This document shows, piece by piece, positions 44,864-57,092 of a stretch of 64,000 nt of DNA (position 1 is the stretch's first letter; each line of letters begins with the position of its first letter). The notes below the pieces were generated by a model. The model did no database searches, was not told the DNA's origin, and saw only the letters and a program-made list of their open reading frames with translations. Source of the stretch: Termitomyces sp. T153 (taxonomy: Eukaryota > Basidiomycota > Agaricomycetes > Agaricales > Lyophyllaceae); NCBI GenBank assembly GCA_018296165.2, contig JACKQL020000006.1, positions 868,001-932,000 of the forward strand, in the 5' to 3' direction. The position numbers were made by a program, and so were the translations under genes.

Positions 44864-45400
44864 CTAGGACCAATATATAAGAAAAAGGAAGAAGAATAAA
44901 GGAAAATCATAGAGAAGGAGAAATGGGGAGTCCCCCAGAGCCCTGATTTCACCCCTCTTAGCCAGTTTGGAAGATGACTCAATTGCCTTCCCTTTTCCTT
45001 TTCCTGATGAAGGAGTATTAGAAGAATGCCCTAGCACATTGGATGAAGATGATAGTGTGTTCAATGAACACACCACTGCTGGCACTAGCAGATTTGACTA
45101 ACTTGGAGGGGTCAACAACCCCATCAGCACTGTGATAAATACTGAGTCATTATCTACCACCATTGTATATAGAGATAGCAGGGCAGGGATCTCTATTCCT
45201 GCCTGTGACAATATTGTAGCAGGTCATTGTGTACCTGCTGTGCATCCAGCCATTGGCAGGAAGCTGTGGTACCAGAACTGTTAGAACTCCTGCAACCATA
45301 CTAGTTGCATGGCTGCAGGATATTCGAAGCTCACTGGTGGGGGGACCAGAGGCCCCCCACACTCTCTTCCCATTCCTCCACACTGCCATAATTTTTGATG
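44864..45400 (-). pseudogene. Family C downstream ORF fragment (copy C2)
   Basis: The minus-strand frame at 45085-44864 (VCSLNTLSSSSNVLGHSS, GKGKGKAIESSS) is paralogous to 2405-2480 in copy C1 and lies on the same side of the chromodomain. The 45389-45150 frame between has no recognisable match. Distance from the chromodomain is shorter than in C1 (about 340 against 770 bp), so part is deleted. Function is unknown. Confidence 0.45.
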
Positions 45401-47640
45401 GCTGACAGCTCAGCAGCCCATCAAGTTCTGGACTATGTCACTTTGAATGGCTTCTTTTTGCTAGCTGTGCAGGGTGCTGTATGCTCTGCAACTCAAGATA
45501 CTTGTCAAGGGCCTCTAGGTCCTTGCAAGTATCTAGGGACTCCCCAGTAGTGTCCTCCAAGCTCCAACAAACCTCAAATTCCAAGTTTGCACCAATGACC
45601 TACCAATTCATTAACAAACATTCCTGGTTGACTAAGACCCCAAAGTCATATGGTTCTGGAATTGCATGGTTGGGAGATAACACATCATCACTGGCCTTAT
45701 ATAGTTGTAACTATGCAATATGGAACTTAGGATGAATCCTATATTCTTGGAGTCCCAACAGTAACTCCAATGTATAGTTGGAAGTCTCATGGAAGACTTC
45801 CAGGATTTTGTATGGCTTAACCCACTTACAGCAGAGCTTTCTAGCTCTATTCCATGGGAGGTTTAAGTTCTTTGTTGAAAGTTACACTACTGTACCTTTC
45901 TTGAGCTTGGGATCAGATTATTGATGCATGTTGGTATCACATGTCTGAAGGATGCATGATTCAATTATTGTGTTGTGAGCTGCTGCCAAGTTCTCCAGAT
46001 CTTGGTAAGCAAAGTCCTTGATTTCTTTGGAAATCACAGAGTCAGCTCTGATATTCCAAATCTTAGATGGCATGTACCTGCTGTTCAACTTGTCTGGTGC
46101 ATACTTTGTCATCTCAGAGATGCTTGCATTAATTGCAAACTCTGTTAGATCAATACAATCTAGCCAATTCTTCTAGTCTGGACACACTACTGTGTGCAGA
46201 CACCTGGCCAATATTCTAGTTGGCATGTTCTGTCCATCTGTCCATCTAAGTGGATGGAATGAAGTTGATATTAGGAGCTAAGCTCTTAATATCTTATGCA
46301 GTTCACATCACCATTTGGATGTGAACTTTGAGTCTGTCACTCACAATTGAACTCAGGGGACCATAGACCCTCACAATTTCTCACAATTACACCATACTTG
46401 TCATTTGACAGATAGCCACCTATAGGTAGTCATATTTTTGGGGCTCTGGAAATGAACCAATGAAATCTATTCCAATTGAGTCCCAAGGCTTGACCAGTAC
46501 AGACAGGAAGTGCAACCTCCCCTGCAGGGAGCTGATTGCTTTCCTTAGCATGTTGGCACAACTGACAAGCTGTGCAGAATGCTTGCATATTGGATACTAA
46601 GGTGGGCCACCAATACCAAAGATGAATATACTCCATTGTTCTCTGGGTGCCAAAATGTTTGACCACACCATGTGCTTGGTTGAGTAACTTGGTTACTAGC
46701 TCCTGATTGCAAGATATGCATAGTAACTCATAGCCTGCCATATTAGTGGCCCAAATTAGTTTTTTGTCAACATTGAAGGACTTCTAGCCCTTCAGGCACA
46801 TCAGTATCTCAGCAAAGAGCTTGTCCTCACTGTACAACAGCTTGATCCAATGAAGGAATACTTTGTTGGTATGGTCTACTAGCTGGAGCTGGTTGACCAG
46901 CTCTCTTTAATATGACCACTCCTAAGGTTATATTCCCAGCTTCTCCAGAGTCATCTTTGGACTCCAACATCTGAGTTGACCCATTACTGCCACCATTACT
47001 GCTAGCAAGGATTTGTGCTTCCTCCTCAGGAAGTTCATGACAATTCAACATACAGGCATGTTGTGGAGTGTGCAGATCTGATCTAGCTGCACTTTCATTT
47101 CCTGTAAATGTGTAGGGGGAAAATCATCCCCCTCTAGGTTGATTTGTGCATCTGAATATGTGTAGTTGTAGATGTGGTGCATGTCCTTGGAAGAGTCACT
47201 CTCAAAGTGCTGAGCTCTCCCTTTGGTGTATCCTCACAGGTGTGACCATAGCTGTTATCTATACAGCATCAGTAGATATCAAATACAGTAAAACATAAGT
47301 GATGGTTGAAGTTGAACCTCAACATATACTCCATCCATTGTTATTGATGAGGGGACAGGTTCTGTTGGGTTTTGAAAAGCTCAAAAGCCTTATGATCTGT
47401 GATGACATGGATCTTGTATCTGAGAAGTTTATCCTCTCATTTCAGGAGAACCACACTCTGACAAGGGCAACAGCTCCAGATCCAACAGCAACAAGTAAAC
47501 ACATTTTGAGCTGCCACCAACACATATAAATATACACCCCTCAAAGAAGTCTTCTCTAGCATTTCTACAGCTGTTCTCTACAGCCATACCTACTATGAAT
47601 TCTTTTCCAGACATGCTGATACACCAGTCTCAACAATGAG
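45401..47640 (-). pseudogene. Gypsy family C pol (RNase H, integrase, chromodomain), copy C2
   Basis: Reading leftwards: RNase H near 47560-47240 (KIHVITDHKAFELFKTQ, QQWMEYMLRFNF); linker; integrase zinc domain in the open frame 46741-46430 (LVTKLLNQAHGVVKHFG, WYWWPTLVSNM, FCTACQLCQHAK); core C-terminus at 46112-45918 (ISEMTKYAPDKLNSRYMPS, FAYQDLENLAAAH); barrel (LNLPWNRARKLCCKWVKPY); and chromo-like end (LEFEVCWSLEDTTGESL, LEALDKYLELQ) near 45600-45500. Many stops and shifts. RT, protease and gag are absent beyond about 47640. Confidence 0.8.
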
Positions 47641-48659
47641 CTTGGCAGAGGAAAAAGCCTAGTTAAAGTATATTATAAAACAATATACTTTGCAAATAAA
47701 AACAGCTGAAAACTGTAAGCTGGTAAAAAACATTGAAAACTGTAGATGTAAGGCATACCTCAAAGTAAAACCTGCCATGTAAAACCAATGGAAAATGAAC
47801 CCACAGTCAGTCAACAAACAGCCAGGAAGCCAGCCATCAAAATTTTATGGCAGGGGCTGAGAATTGATATTAGCTAACAATCTGAGATCCTCCTCAATCC
47901 AGAGCTAGCCCCTCCCTTCTCTGACCAACAACTTGAACTAAACAGCCCTCAGGTCACAGTGATAAGGATCAGCAGGCAGGAGGAGAGGACAAAGGGAGAG
48001 AAAAAGGGACAGACCAGAGAGCAGCCTAGGCCTTGGCATGATTGAACCCAAATTGCTGATGCCAAAAATAAGTGCATGCCAAGGCCTGACCATGCAGCCC
48101 AGCCCACCAACCAGTTGACTACACTCCTAAATGACAACAAAAACATGTGGAAAAGCTATAGTCCATGTGCAGACTGAGGGGTATAAAAGGAGAGGATTTT
48201 TGAGCCTATCAGACAAGGAAAGTACTAGCTACAGCTTGGAGATCCCCAGGGAGCAGATTTCTTAGGCCAACAAATGTTTACATGCTTCAGGCTTAGAATT
48301 TATTATATTTTCCTTGAGCCTTGTGATCAGACTTGACCTGGTTGAGTTTGTAATCTAAATCAATTAAAATCTACTTTCTATGATGCTTTTGAGTGAGCTA
48401 CATGCAACATAGTCCCAAACACCTTTGTGAATCAGAGGTTTGTGCTGAGTTTGAAACTAAGCCAAATTTGCTGATTTTGCATCAATGCTAATGCACAGTC
48501 ACCAAAAAATTATTCAGAATGATAATTTCTCTTATTGGTGCATGTTTCTGATGGTACGATTGTTCTGAAGAGCAGATATGTATTGATTAAATTAAGTATT
48601 ATTCACAATTTTTTCTGAAAATTTCAGTGAAATCTGGGGGAAGGATGCAACATCATTGT
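47641..48659. other. Unassigned region; possible LTR or UTR remnant
   Basis: No convincing coding sequence. At 48180-48400 a 'gtataaaagg' box is followed by 'aattaaa'-type sequence, which could be a promoter and polyadenylation region of an LTR, but no second copy or terminal repeat was found. Its right end is the target site of the hAT element. Confidence 0.4.
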
Positions 48660-48667
48660 GTCCCAAC

Positions 48668-51600
48668 TAGTGCTGGGTTCAAAACTCTAATGTTAAAAAC
48701 ATTGTTATTTTTCACATCATTTTTCACATGTTTTTAATGTTATTAACTTTGGAGGTCTGAAAACATCATGTGATTTATGTGAAAAATTCAGAAAATGTCC
48801 AGAGCTTTGAGTATCACAAATCCATACTATTCTAAGGCTTTCTGCACATCCTGAGGCTTGTCTAATGCTTGTGTCATGCTCTCTCAAGAACAAAGGCAGA
48901 AGCTTCTTGAAGCTCATCATCAATTTGTCAAAACTGCTACTGCAGAACTCTTTGATCTTATCAGACTTCTCAAGGACACAATCAAGGAGCCAAATTGAAA
49001 AGCCAAGACTGGACCCAACATATAGACAAGCTGTATGATGTTTGGCAACATTGTAATGATGGAGAGACTGGTAGAATGGCCTTGTATAAGTTGTTTGGCT
49101 GTAGGGGTCCATGATCATGATATTAAATTAGAGTGATGCATGTTTCATAGCCCCCATTATCTGATGAGGAAATAAAACAAATAACTCCATCAGTGTGTAC
49201 TCTGAAAGAGAAGGTCCCAGAACACGTGTTATGCAATGCAATGTGCAAGGAGAGAAAGGCTATGTTAGAAGGTATGAAAGGTATTGGACCAGCATGTCAA
49301 TCCACAGGAAAGACTGTGGGCTGTAGCTGCATCAACATTCTGGATGATCTGGTGCTGGAATTCAAGGAGAAGAATTCAAGTGGCAAGGATACAATAGTAG
49401 TTTACTGTGTTGCTTGTGATAAATGGACAGTAGGAAGGGATGGAAAGTGGATTCTTGACCATGTGAGATTGAAATGTCAGGTATCTAACTCAACACAAAA
49501 TTCAGGAGTATCACTAATGAATTCATGCTAGACACTGCAACAACAATGGCCTGAGCTTTACAAGCACACTCAAGACAATTTGGCTTTGAAATCTAATAGT
49601 GTCTCTCTCAAAAATGGCAATGGAAATCATCTACTGCCAGTTTGGAAGATAAAAGAAGATATTACAAAGCAACAAGAGGAAACAATTCTCAAGCACTTCA
49701 ACACAACAAAAATCAGTGTTCAGCAACAGGCCCACATTGATCTTCTTCTCTTTAAATTCATCATCTGCTGTGTGATCCCATTTGCCATGCTTGATAGCCC
49801 ATTTCTTCATAATCTCCTAACTGCACTTGCTGTGAACTATGTGGTTCCCAATTGATCTGCTTTTTTCACAAGAGATATTACTCAAGGAACAGCTGCATTT
49901 ACTGTAAAACTTGCTGAATTCTTGCATGGACAGCAGTATCTTACTCTTTTACCTGTTGGATGCAGTACTTGTGCAAAGGATGAAATATATACCTTTCATG
50001 CAACAACATCCAAGCACCATTCTTTCCTTGTGGAGGGTCATGTATTCAAGGGTGTTTCAGTCACTGGACAAGCATTATGGACTATTATAAACAGAGTAAG
50101 AGGAATTGTTTGACAATAAATAGTAGAGATGCTGATTCATAATAGATACTCAATGGCCACAATCCAAAACAATACTGTGCTATAGCAGGGGGTGGTGGAT
50201 CAAATGTTTGACTTTCCAAACAGCTGGTTCATCACACCTATTCATGGATTTTGATTATATATGACCCATGCCACATTCTCAATCTTTTCCTAAAGGACAT
50301 TGGCAAACTCATTAAATTGGTAAAGAGCATAAATCAATGTTTTGTTTGTAGCACATGCTAACCTTAAATATACTCAAGCTTCTATCAACTATTTCTGGCA
50401 TCTAAAACTACTTCAGAAAGTCTAACTATGGAACATTTCAGCTAACAATGGAACATGCCAATCTAGGAATTTCTGAGGGAATCAAATCCTCTTCCAAAAC
50501 TTGCTTTTCAACATCTTATCTTCAAGCAAAGGCTATTCAACTTTGTATGCCTGGAATTCATATGTGTATGACAAAGAAGACATTATCATTTGATACCAAG
50601 GCAGTAAGCTCAATTTCTTGCAAAATAACAATTGAATAATGTCAATTCTTTTAGACTCAGAAGTTGCAGTCATATCTTGATGCAGGAGATCCAATTCATT
50701 ACAACTTTATGAGTGAGCTTGCATCATTTGTTCATCTTCTTGCTCCCAGAGCTAACACCATTCTTACACCTGAGGGCCAAGCAATAAATTGTGCTGATGT
50801 CTTCTATCCATGGGTATGTTTTGCTTGGCATGTTGAAAATGTCCTAGGTAATCCACAATGTGGTCTCACTCAACATTGCAGCACATTGCAGCAAGATCAT
50901 GGAGATTTACAACCACTGCTTTATGATGACTGAGTCATCATATGAAATATTCCTGTTAGGCTATTGGCTGCATCCATGTGCATACTTGACCTCATAAATC
51001 ATAACTACCATTTCTAAAAATTTCTATCAGTGTTCTGCCACAATGGAGCTATCCAGCTCACCATGCCAGTTCTGCAGGATGGAAAAACACTCAATAAAGA
51101 GAATCATCCTACTATATATAATCAATTCCTGCAAGCAGCACTCCAAATCCTGAAAGGAGAGCAGCAGAGACTCAATGCAGGTGGTAAGGAGGAATGTGCT
51201 GTGCTTGTTAATGAAATGCTCTGTTGGGCCTACAATCAAGAGCTGTTTTGCAGCTATTCTTGGGATATCAATACATTGCTTTCAGTGTATTGGGAGGACC
51301 TAAAAAGAGACTCAAATGCTAGTCAATTAGCAGTATGTGCATCTTACAAAAATTCTTGAATCTGATTGATATATGTACATACATATAGTGCATTGCAGTC
51401 AAGATATTCTCAATCTCTCCCTCCAAAATCTGTGATGAGCAAATGGCCTCACACCTGGGCTGGTTCAATATAGCTAGACAAAGTTCTATGTGCCCTGAGA
51501 CTCTTGTCAAGTGTGCAAAACTTTATGATTTTTTCACTAATGAGTTTGAGGATGGAAAGTATGAACATAAAGCTCACATTTATGTCCCCAAAGTCAAACC

Positions 51601-52185
51601 AACCCATTCTAACCCTGGACTCACAAGTCTCCCACAACAGTACTCAGCTCCTTTGCTAATGGATCTCCTCAATGACACCAATATTGCACCCTTGGATAAC
51701 AACATCGAGTAACTCAAGGCAGAATGGTTTGAAGTAGCAGATCCATATGATCTTGGCAAAATTGAGGGTGTGGATGCAGCAGATCCTGATGAAGAACATG
51801 TGGTAAGATGCAACAATAGGTGGAAAATTGCAGACCTCATCAAACTTGATAGCTCATCACTCACTGCTCTCATTGCTCACCTTGGAGGGGACACTACTGT
51901 ATCCATCCAAGTTGGTACTCTTACTGCAAAATCAACAAGTTCTGGAGGTCCAGCAGGAAGTCTAGGTGATTGAAATATGGATGATTATGTTGCCTGAGGT
52001 GTAGGCATGGCTGGGACACTGTGGAAGGAAGCAGTGAGCAAGAATCTTGTTGTGTAATGGTGCCAAAAGATTAATGATGTAATAGAATTTTTCACCCTTT
52101 TTCACATGTGAAAAATATCTCACAAGAAGGGGGGTCTTGACCTCACATTTTTCACACTGGCAAAAACATTTTTAACCCTACACTA
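48668..52185 (+). mobile_element. hAT DNA transposon, 3518 bp, with 8-bp TSD
   Basis: An exact 8-bp duplication GTCCCAAC lies at 48660-48667 and 52186-52193. Terminal inverted repeats begin TAGTGCTGGGTTCAAA on the left and TAGTGTAGGGTTAAAAA on the right (reverse complement). Subterminal 'ttttcacatg' motifs occur at both ends. Inside is one hAT transposase gene on the plus strand. An 8-bp TSD with TAGTG termini is diagnostic for hAT. Confidence 0.93.
49130..51973 (+). pseudogene. hAT transposase, decayed
   Basis: An N-terminal BED-like finger (VYCVACDKW...DHVRLKCQ, 49400-49480) is followed by VIPFAMLDSPFLHNLLTALAV (49780-49840), the usual hAT 'PF..v....f..ll..l' block. Then comes the segment before the second catalytic region (DEIYTFHATTSKHHSFLVEGH, 49980-50040). 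After an untranslatable part comes the Cys-His block (DLIHDPCHILNLFLKDIGKL, about 50255-50310), the helical insertion domain, and a C-terminal part (LGWFNIARQSSMCPETLVK, 51455-51510) with an acidic tail ending at 51973. Stops at 49529, 49853, 50112 and later show it is inactive, although the ends are well kept. Confidence 0.8.
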
Positions 52186-52193
52186 GTCCCAAC

Positions 52194-52560
52194 CATGAGT
52201 GGAGGGCAGGATCAGGGTTATATTTGGGCAGCCACAACATATACCCAATGAGATGTCAGAGATCTGTTAGCAACCTACATTGCCAGACAATGTGCCTGAT
52301 GATGTATTGATGGCCCTGATGACCTACCAATTGGCCTTGGCACAGCCAGTGACAGTACCTGGTACAATTGTGCACCCATGTCAAACAATCCACATGTAAG
52401 TATTCTGATGTGCAAGGTGATTATCTCTGACATGGATGCAGCAAATTTCAGGTCCCTTCAAGTTTCTCTTGTTTAGTTCTTTAGATCCAGCTTCTAGATT
52501 CTTCCCTCAGTTTCTCAAACTTAGTTCTTCATTGATGTCTTTCACCAATGCTCAAGCTTT
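52194..52560 (+). other. hAT target sequence, possible decayed coding remnant
   Basis: One frame after the hAT element reads GQDQGYIWAATTYTQ, then VRDLLATYIARQCA and GPDDLPIGLGTASDSTWYN with three stops. This is more protein-like than random but not recognised. It joins 48600-48659 when the hAT is removed. Confidence 0.3.
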
Positions 52561-52805
52561 GGATATCAATTTGAAACATATGGCCTCTCTTTGATTATAC
52601 TCCCTTCCAAACATGGAGAAGATCCAGGCATGTTGGGAATTGTGTTGTTTGCACAACAACATTGGTTTCTGGGTTATTTGGCTTCCCACAGGTAAGTTTC
52701 ACATTTTTTCTTTCTACAATTCACACTGATAAACTATAACTATGTGGCCACAGCTTGGTTTATTACCATGTATTATTGAGCTAACTTGAATGTATCCAGA
52801 TTGAG

Positions 52806-53822
52806 CTGCCTGCAAGTAGCCTTCTTTTTTTCATTCCCTTGTGTGGTGGTATAAAATCCCTTGTAAGTTAATCTCTTCTGCTTGAGAAATATGCTCATAT
52901 TTCATGTCTCAGATTATGACAATTGATGACATTCTTGACCATGATGTTGATCTGCTGGTTGTGCATACAATAAACAGGCCACTTCCTTAGGGTGCTATCT
53001 CTGTTCACTGCACATGGCTGTTCTTTGCTATTCAGGTTGTCACTGGCCTTTATCTAGCAGTATTTCATTTAAAGCCTGAAACATAATTCTGGTAGACAAT
53101 CTGCTTTGTTCATATAATGACCATTGATACACAGGAGATACATCTCTATGGCAGCTTAGCCAATATTTCTGGTATATCTAACATGCAAGGTGATTCATCT
53201 GACATTTATTACTCCAAGTCAGTGATTTGACTAATTTATGTCATTGAGCAATGGATGAATTTTGCCCCAGTTCCTTTGGTCAGACTGCCTACTCAGCCTT
53301 TCCCAGGTGCTGATCTCAATGACAGGATTTCATGTTTGTGCTGGGCATATTCATGGGATGGAGTCAGCTAGATCCCAATGATGATATAGCCTGGAAAATC
53401 TTGATCCCAGTCTACTTGGGTTGTGTCTGTTGGACTATTGCATACAAAACTGTGTATCAACATCAGGTATCGGTTGTCTAATGATTATAATACTTGGATT
53501 TTGACATCAAAATCAACAGGACAAAGTTGACAATAAGAAAATTGGACTCCATTCACCAGCACTTTATTGTGCTGAGAAGACAATCCCAATTTGTATTTGC
53601 AGCTCTGTGTGCTTCTTTGCTCTACTTGTCTATGGTGGAGCAATAAACAAACATGGCATTGCTTTCCACTCTGCTGTCCTTGTTAAATCCAGGCTACATT
53701 TTTCTCAGCTGGTAAAAACAAATATTGATGTACCAGAGACCTGCAAACAGTCCTTCCTTGCAGCTCCTTGTGTTGGTCAAATAATTCTCACAGAACATGT
53801 TATTGATGGTGTCCTTTCTTGA
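52806..53822 (+). pseudogene. UbiA-family prenyltransferase, COQ2-like, decayed
   Basis: UbiA enzymes are membrane proteins that attach prenyl chains to aromatic rings; COQ2 does so with 4-hydroxybenzoate in mitochondrial ubiquinone synthesis. Here exon pieces read FFIPLCGGIKSL (to 52862), a gtaagt...tctcag intron (52863-52912), then the first Asp-rich motif DDILDHDVD and NRPLP with GAISVHCTWLFF. A later exon has LGIFMGWSQLDPNDD and CVCWTIAYKTVYQHQ, a 53-bp intron (53467-53519), and the second motif DKVDNKKIG with 101 open codons to 53822 (NIDVPETCKQSFLAAPCVGQ). The first catalytic motif is kept; the 'YDT' before the second is YKT. In-frame stops (for example after NRPLP) and a missing N-terminus make this a pseudogene. 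It is the only host-type metabolic gene seen. Confidence 0.8.
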
Positions 53823-54059
53823 TTAGTGATGGGATTGCCATTGTAGTTACTACTTACTTGCCTTCCTGATGGAACTATCAAGTAGTATAATAGACCTAAG
53901 TGCTATATATCTGGTACAGATACTCAGCTCATTGTCTCAATGACTAAGGATGTCCTAGTATCTGACTTCAAGCAAATATCTTGGTACTGTATAGTTATTC
54001 CATTTTTCTGATCTCTCAGTTTCCTTCTCTCCATACTCCAGCATCATACCCCAGCATAA

Positions 54060-55700
54060 TATGCTTTGACATGTCCTGTGATCTCCTCTCCAATACTCCC
54101 CTGGACTTGTAGTGTGTGTCAGTCCAATCTTTCCCTCTTTGACCACATGACAAATGTAGTAGTGCCAGACATTGATATGTTTGAATCAGCTATTGTTTCC
54201 TTTCTTTCCAGTAGTTGTAATAGACTCTAGGCCTGCTGAATATGGAACTCCTAGGCCTATCTCTGCTAGCAAAGAAAACATCCACTGAATCTGTTCCCCC
54301 ACCTTTGCTAATGCAATATACTCTGCCTCTGTCATCAATGTTGTCTTGGAACTTGGCATTCCAGCTTGTTGGGCTGTCTGCTTAGATGTAGACTTCCCTG
54401 GAAACTGACTCCTGCATGTTGGTATCAGCCTGCAAAGTCCAAATAATAGTAACCATGAGGGATGTAGTTGTCATATCCCTCACCCCTGTAATGCAGCTTA
54501 TAATGTAAAGTCCTCTTTATGTACCACATGACATGGCACAATGCTAGCCAGTGAGGTTCTCTTGGGATTGACATCAACCAACTTAATGAGGTGATTGTGA
54601 ACAAGATGTCAAGTTGTGTCTCTATCTGAGTATACATCAGGGATCCAAGGACCTCATTCAGAGGCTTGTCCCTCATGTAGCAGCATTCCTCATCTGTGTT
54701 GTGGGGCTGCAATTGGTTTAGTATGACACCTATGGGCAGTGGCATATATTTAGGGGGACAGTTGGCCATACCACACTTCTTGGGGGTTCATTTGAGATTC
54801 CTCTTGGTTGAGTGTGATAAAGCATTGTTTTTGGTCATGAATGATGCATATGCCAGGACAAACCTGATGTCACCTAAGTCTTTGATCTCATACTTTTCAC
54901 CAAGTTCCCTCCATGCTATTTCTGCCTCCTCTTTCAACAACAACATTCCTGATGTGTCAACTATGTATGTACTGGTCACTATCTACTTGCCTCCCTTATC
55001 TCTCAACCTCACTGACTGTTCCATCTCTGATCTCTTATACCCTAGCCTCTTCATGTCTTCATCAAGCATATGCCACCAGTTATTTGCTGCATCCATCAAT
55101 CCATACAATGCCTTGTCCAATAGTGATACTAGACTTCTCTCATTGTCCTCCACATTTATTTCCTCCCTGTTCCCTTTACTACACTTGCTCCCCCAAACCT
55201 GCTTTCCTTGAGTGAGATCCACACTGTTCATTTTACTGGGTTCCATCTTGTAGCCCTCAGGTTGGTCCATCAGGATAGCCACTTGTGGTCATGTGAGGTA
55301 AGTGCTCATGTAGCCAATCTGCCACATTCCATAATCCAGTACCATCCTGACAGCAAGATTGATTTGGAGTATGTTGTACTTCATGACCAGTGCATAGGCT
55401 GCACAGAAATCAACACTGGGGATCTGCAAGAAACCTTTTGCAACCAATCTAGCCTTCCTGCCAATCACTTTCCTCTCCTCATTATACAAGTGTGAAAGTC
55501 CAGCAATGTTTCATTGTCCTTGCTCCTTCTGGCCAGTACCAATCACTGCACTCTCCTTTCTTACATCCTCACCATCTTCTGATTTATTGTTCTCCTCCAC
55601 AGATCTGGCTAATGTGTTGCTTCCCAGTAGAATTTGGGTACCCAGGCCTCATCAGTGTTGGCTAGATTGGTCAGCAGGGTACCTTGTATGCTCCTATAGG
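54060..55700 (-). pseudogene. Copia pol remnant (RT and RNase H)
   Basis: Minus-strand Ty1/Copia Pol. KARLVAKGFLQIPSVDF (about 55465-55410) is followed by LMDQPEGYKMEPSK and LLDKALYGLMDAANNWW (about 55110) of the RT. EIKDLGDIRFVL follows near 54880 and LGSLMYTQIETQLDILFTI near 54650, the usual RT-RNase H link. RNase H ends with AEYIALAKVGEQIQWMF (about 54330) and FKHINVWHYYICHVVKEGKI (about 54140). The catalytic 'Y(V/M)DD' box is replaced by TSTYIVDTSGM. Stops and shifts break it. No LTRs identified. Confidence 0.8.
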
Positions 55701-56850
55701 TCTCCTCCTTGCTTTCAGGCTTGTCTCTCTTGTTTTCAGGATAATTCTTCACTGAGGCAAGGAAATTTACAGCATGCAGTGCAGTAACTCATGGGACATC
55801 TCTGGCACTGACATGGGCTGATTGACAGGGTTCATTAGGGGTCACTGCAGGGAGGGCATCATCTTGTGGCATAGGATTGTCAACAACATGAAGTCCTTGA
55901 TGTGCTGCTGCATGGTATCCTTGAGGGCCAGCCCACAAGATGAACATGATACTTCTCCACAATCACTGTGTCATAGTTACAGCCCCATGAAAGAGGTCAG
56001 CCCAATACATCTTTGCATGGAGATACTGTAGGGCATCAATACATAATCATATAATATATAATCAAGATCCATACCTTTTTCTGTTTTGCAATATACCACT
56101 GAATATAGCTACCAAGATTGTTGTCAAATCTATCAAGAAGAATGATGAAACTACACAGGGAACAAAAGCTCAAAGAAAAGTTCTTTCTTCCTCTCTTTGG
56201 AGGCATGACAATAGATAGGTGCAATATATTTCAGGAACTCAGAATTCTGGAGTGTCTCTTGCCAACCATTTTTGCAAATGCCAATATTTGCCTTGGCCAA
56301 GTTGATCCATGGCTTTGCAAGTAGTTTGAAACACATCTAAGGTTCCCATCAACATAATATCACAAACAAGGGAAATACCCATTAGTTACTGGACTGGAAC
56401 TTGTTTGAATTGTGTGAAATGGAGCAAAAGAAATTAAACTGACTTGAACCTGGCAAATGATGACATGTGATGGTACAAGGCCAAATAGATGGTTGGCTGA
56501 AGATTATGAACAAGTATATGGAAACTGACAGAGTAACATGAGCCTAAAAATCATGTAAAAATGAGGAAATATTGATAGATGACATACACTTGCCTACTTG
56601 AAAACAATTTGAGCATTAGGGATGATTTCTGAGGTCAAACAACAGTTGTAAATCAAGTGTTCACATCATGAATTGTTAGCTCAATCAACTCATTCACTCA
56701 TTCTACCTCCATCTTCCACATATGTGTTGGCCAAAGTTGTATCACACACAGGAGGAATGTAGAGCTGCTGTAAGTAATAAAACCTCTAGAATGTCACAAT
56801 GAGTGGAGACAACTTTATTGTATACCTGTAGCTCATGTTAATTTTAAGCC
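55701..56850. other. No gene recognised
   Basis: Between the two Copia remnants. A short reading at 55790-55680 (minus) may be the decayed integrase-RT linker of the first one. 56360-56850 is AT-rich and could hold the 3' LTR of the second, but no repeat pair is visible. Confidence 0.4.
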
Positions 56851-56854
56851 CCAG

Positions 56855-57092
56855 TTTAGTGATGAAGTACTTACTCATGAGTAATGTGTGGGAGTGGCTT
56901 GGTGAAGAAGTCAGCTATGTTTTTGCTGGAGGGTATAGGTACAATTTTGATGTTGCCTTCATGTACACATTCCCAGATATAGTGATAGCATATGTCAATA
57001 TGTTTTTCCCTGCATGGTTCTTAGTAGTCTTGGTGAGAGCAATGGAGGTTCAATTGTTAGTGTGGAATACAGCCAGTAGAGAGTGAGGAAAG
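56855..57092 (-). pseudogene. Second Copia remnant: RNase H C-terminus
   Basis: The minus strand reads LLAVFHTNNSTSIALTKTTK, then HAGKNIDICYHYIWECVHEG and IPSSKNIADFFTKPLPH. This is the terminal part of Copia RNase H ('D..AI.L......H.R.KHIDI.YH.IRE......ADI.TK.L'). It differs from the homologous part of the first remnant at 54150, so it is a separate copy. It abuts the family A fragment near 57092. Confidence 0.75.

Noticed and set aside
48180..48400. LTR suggested by a TATA box and AATTAAA-like signal
   Set aside because: No second copy, no TG...CA borders and no duplication were found.
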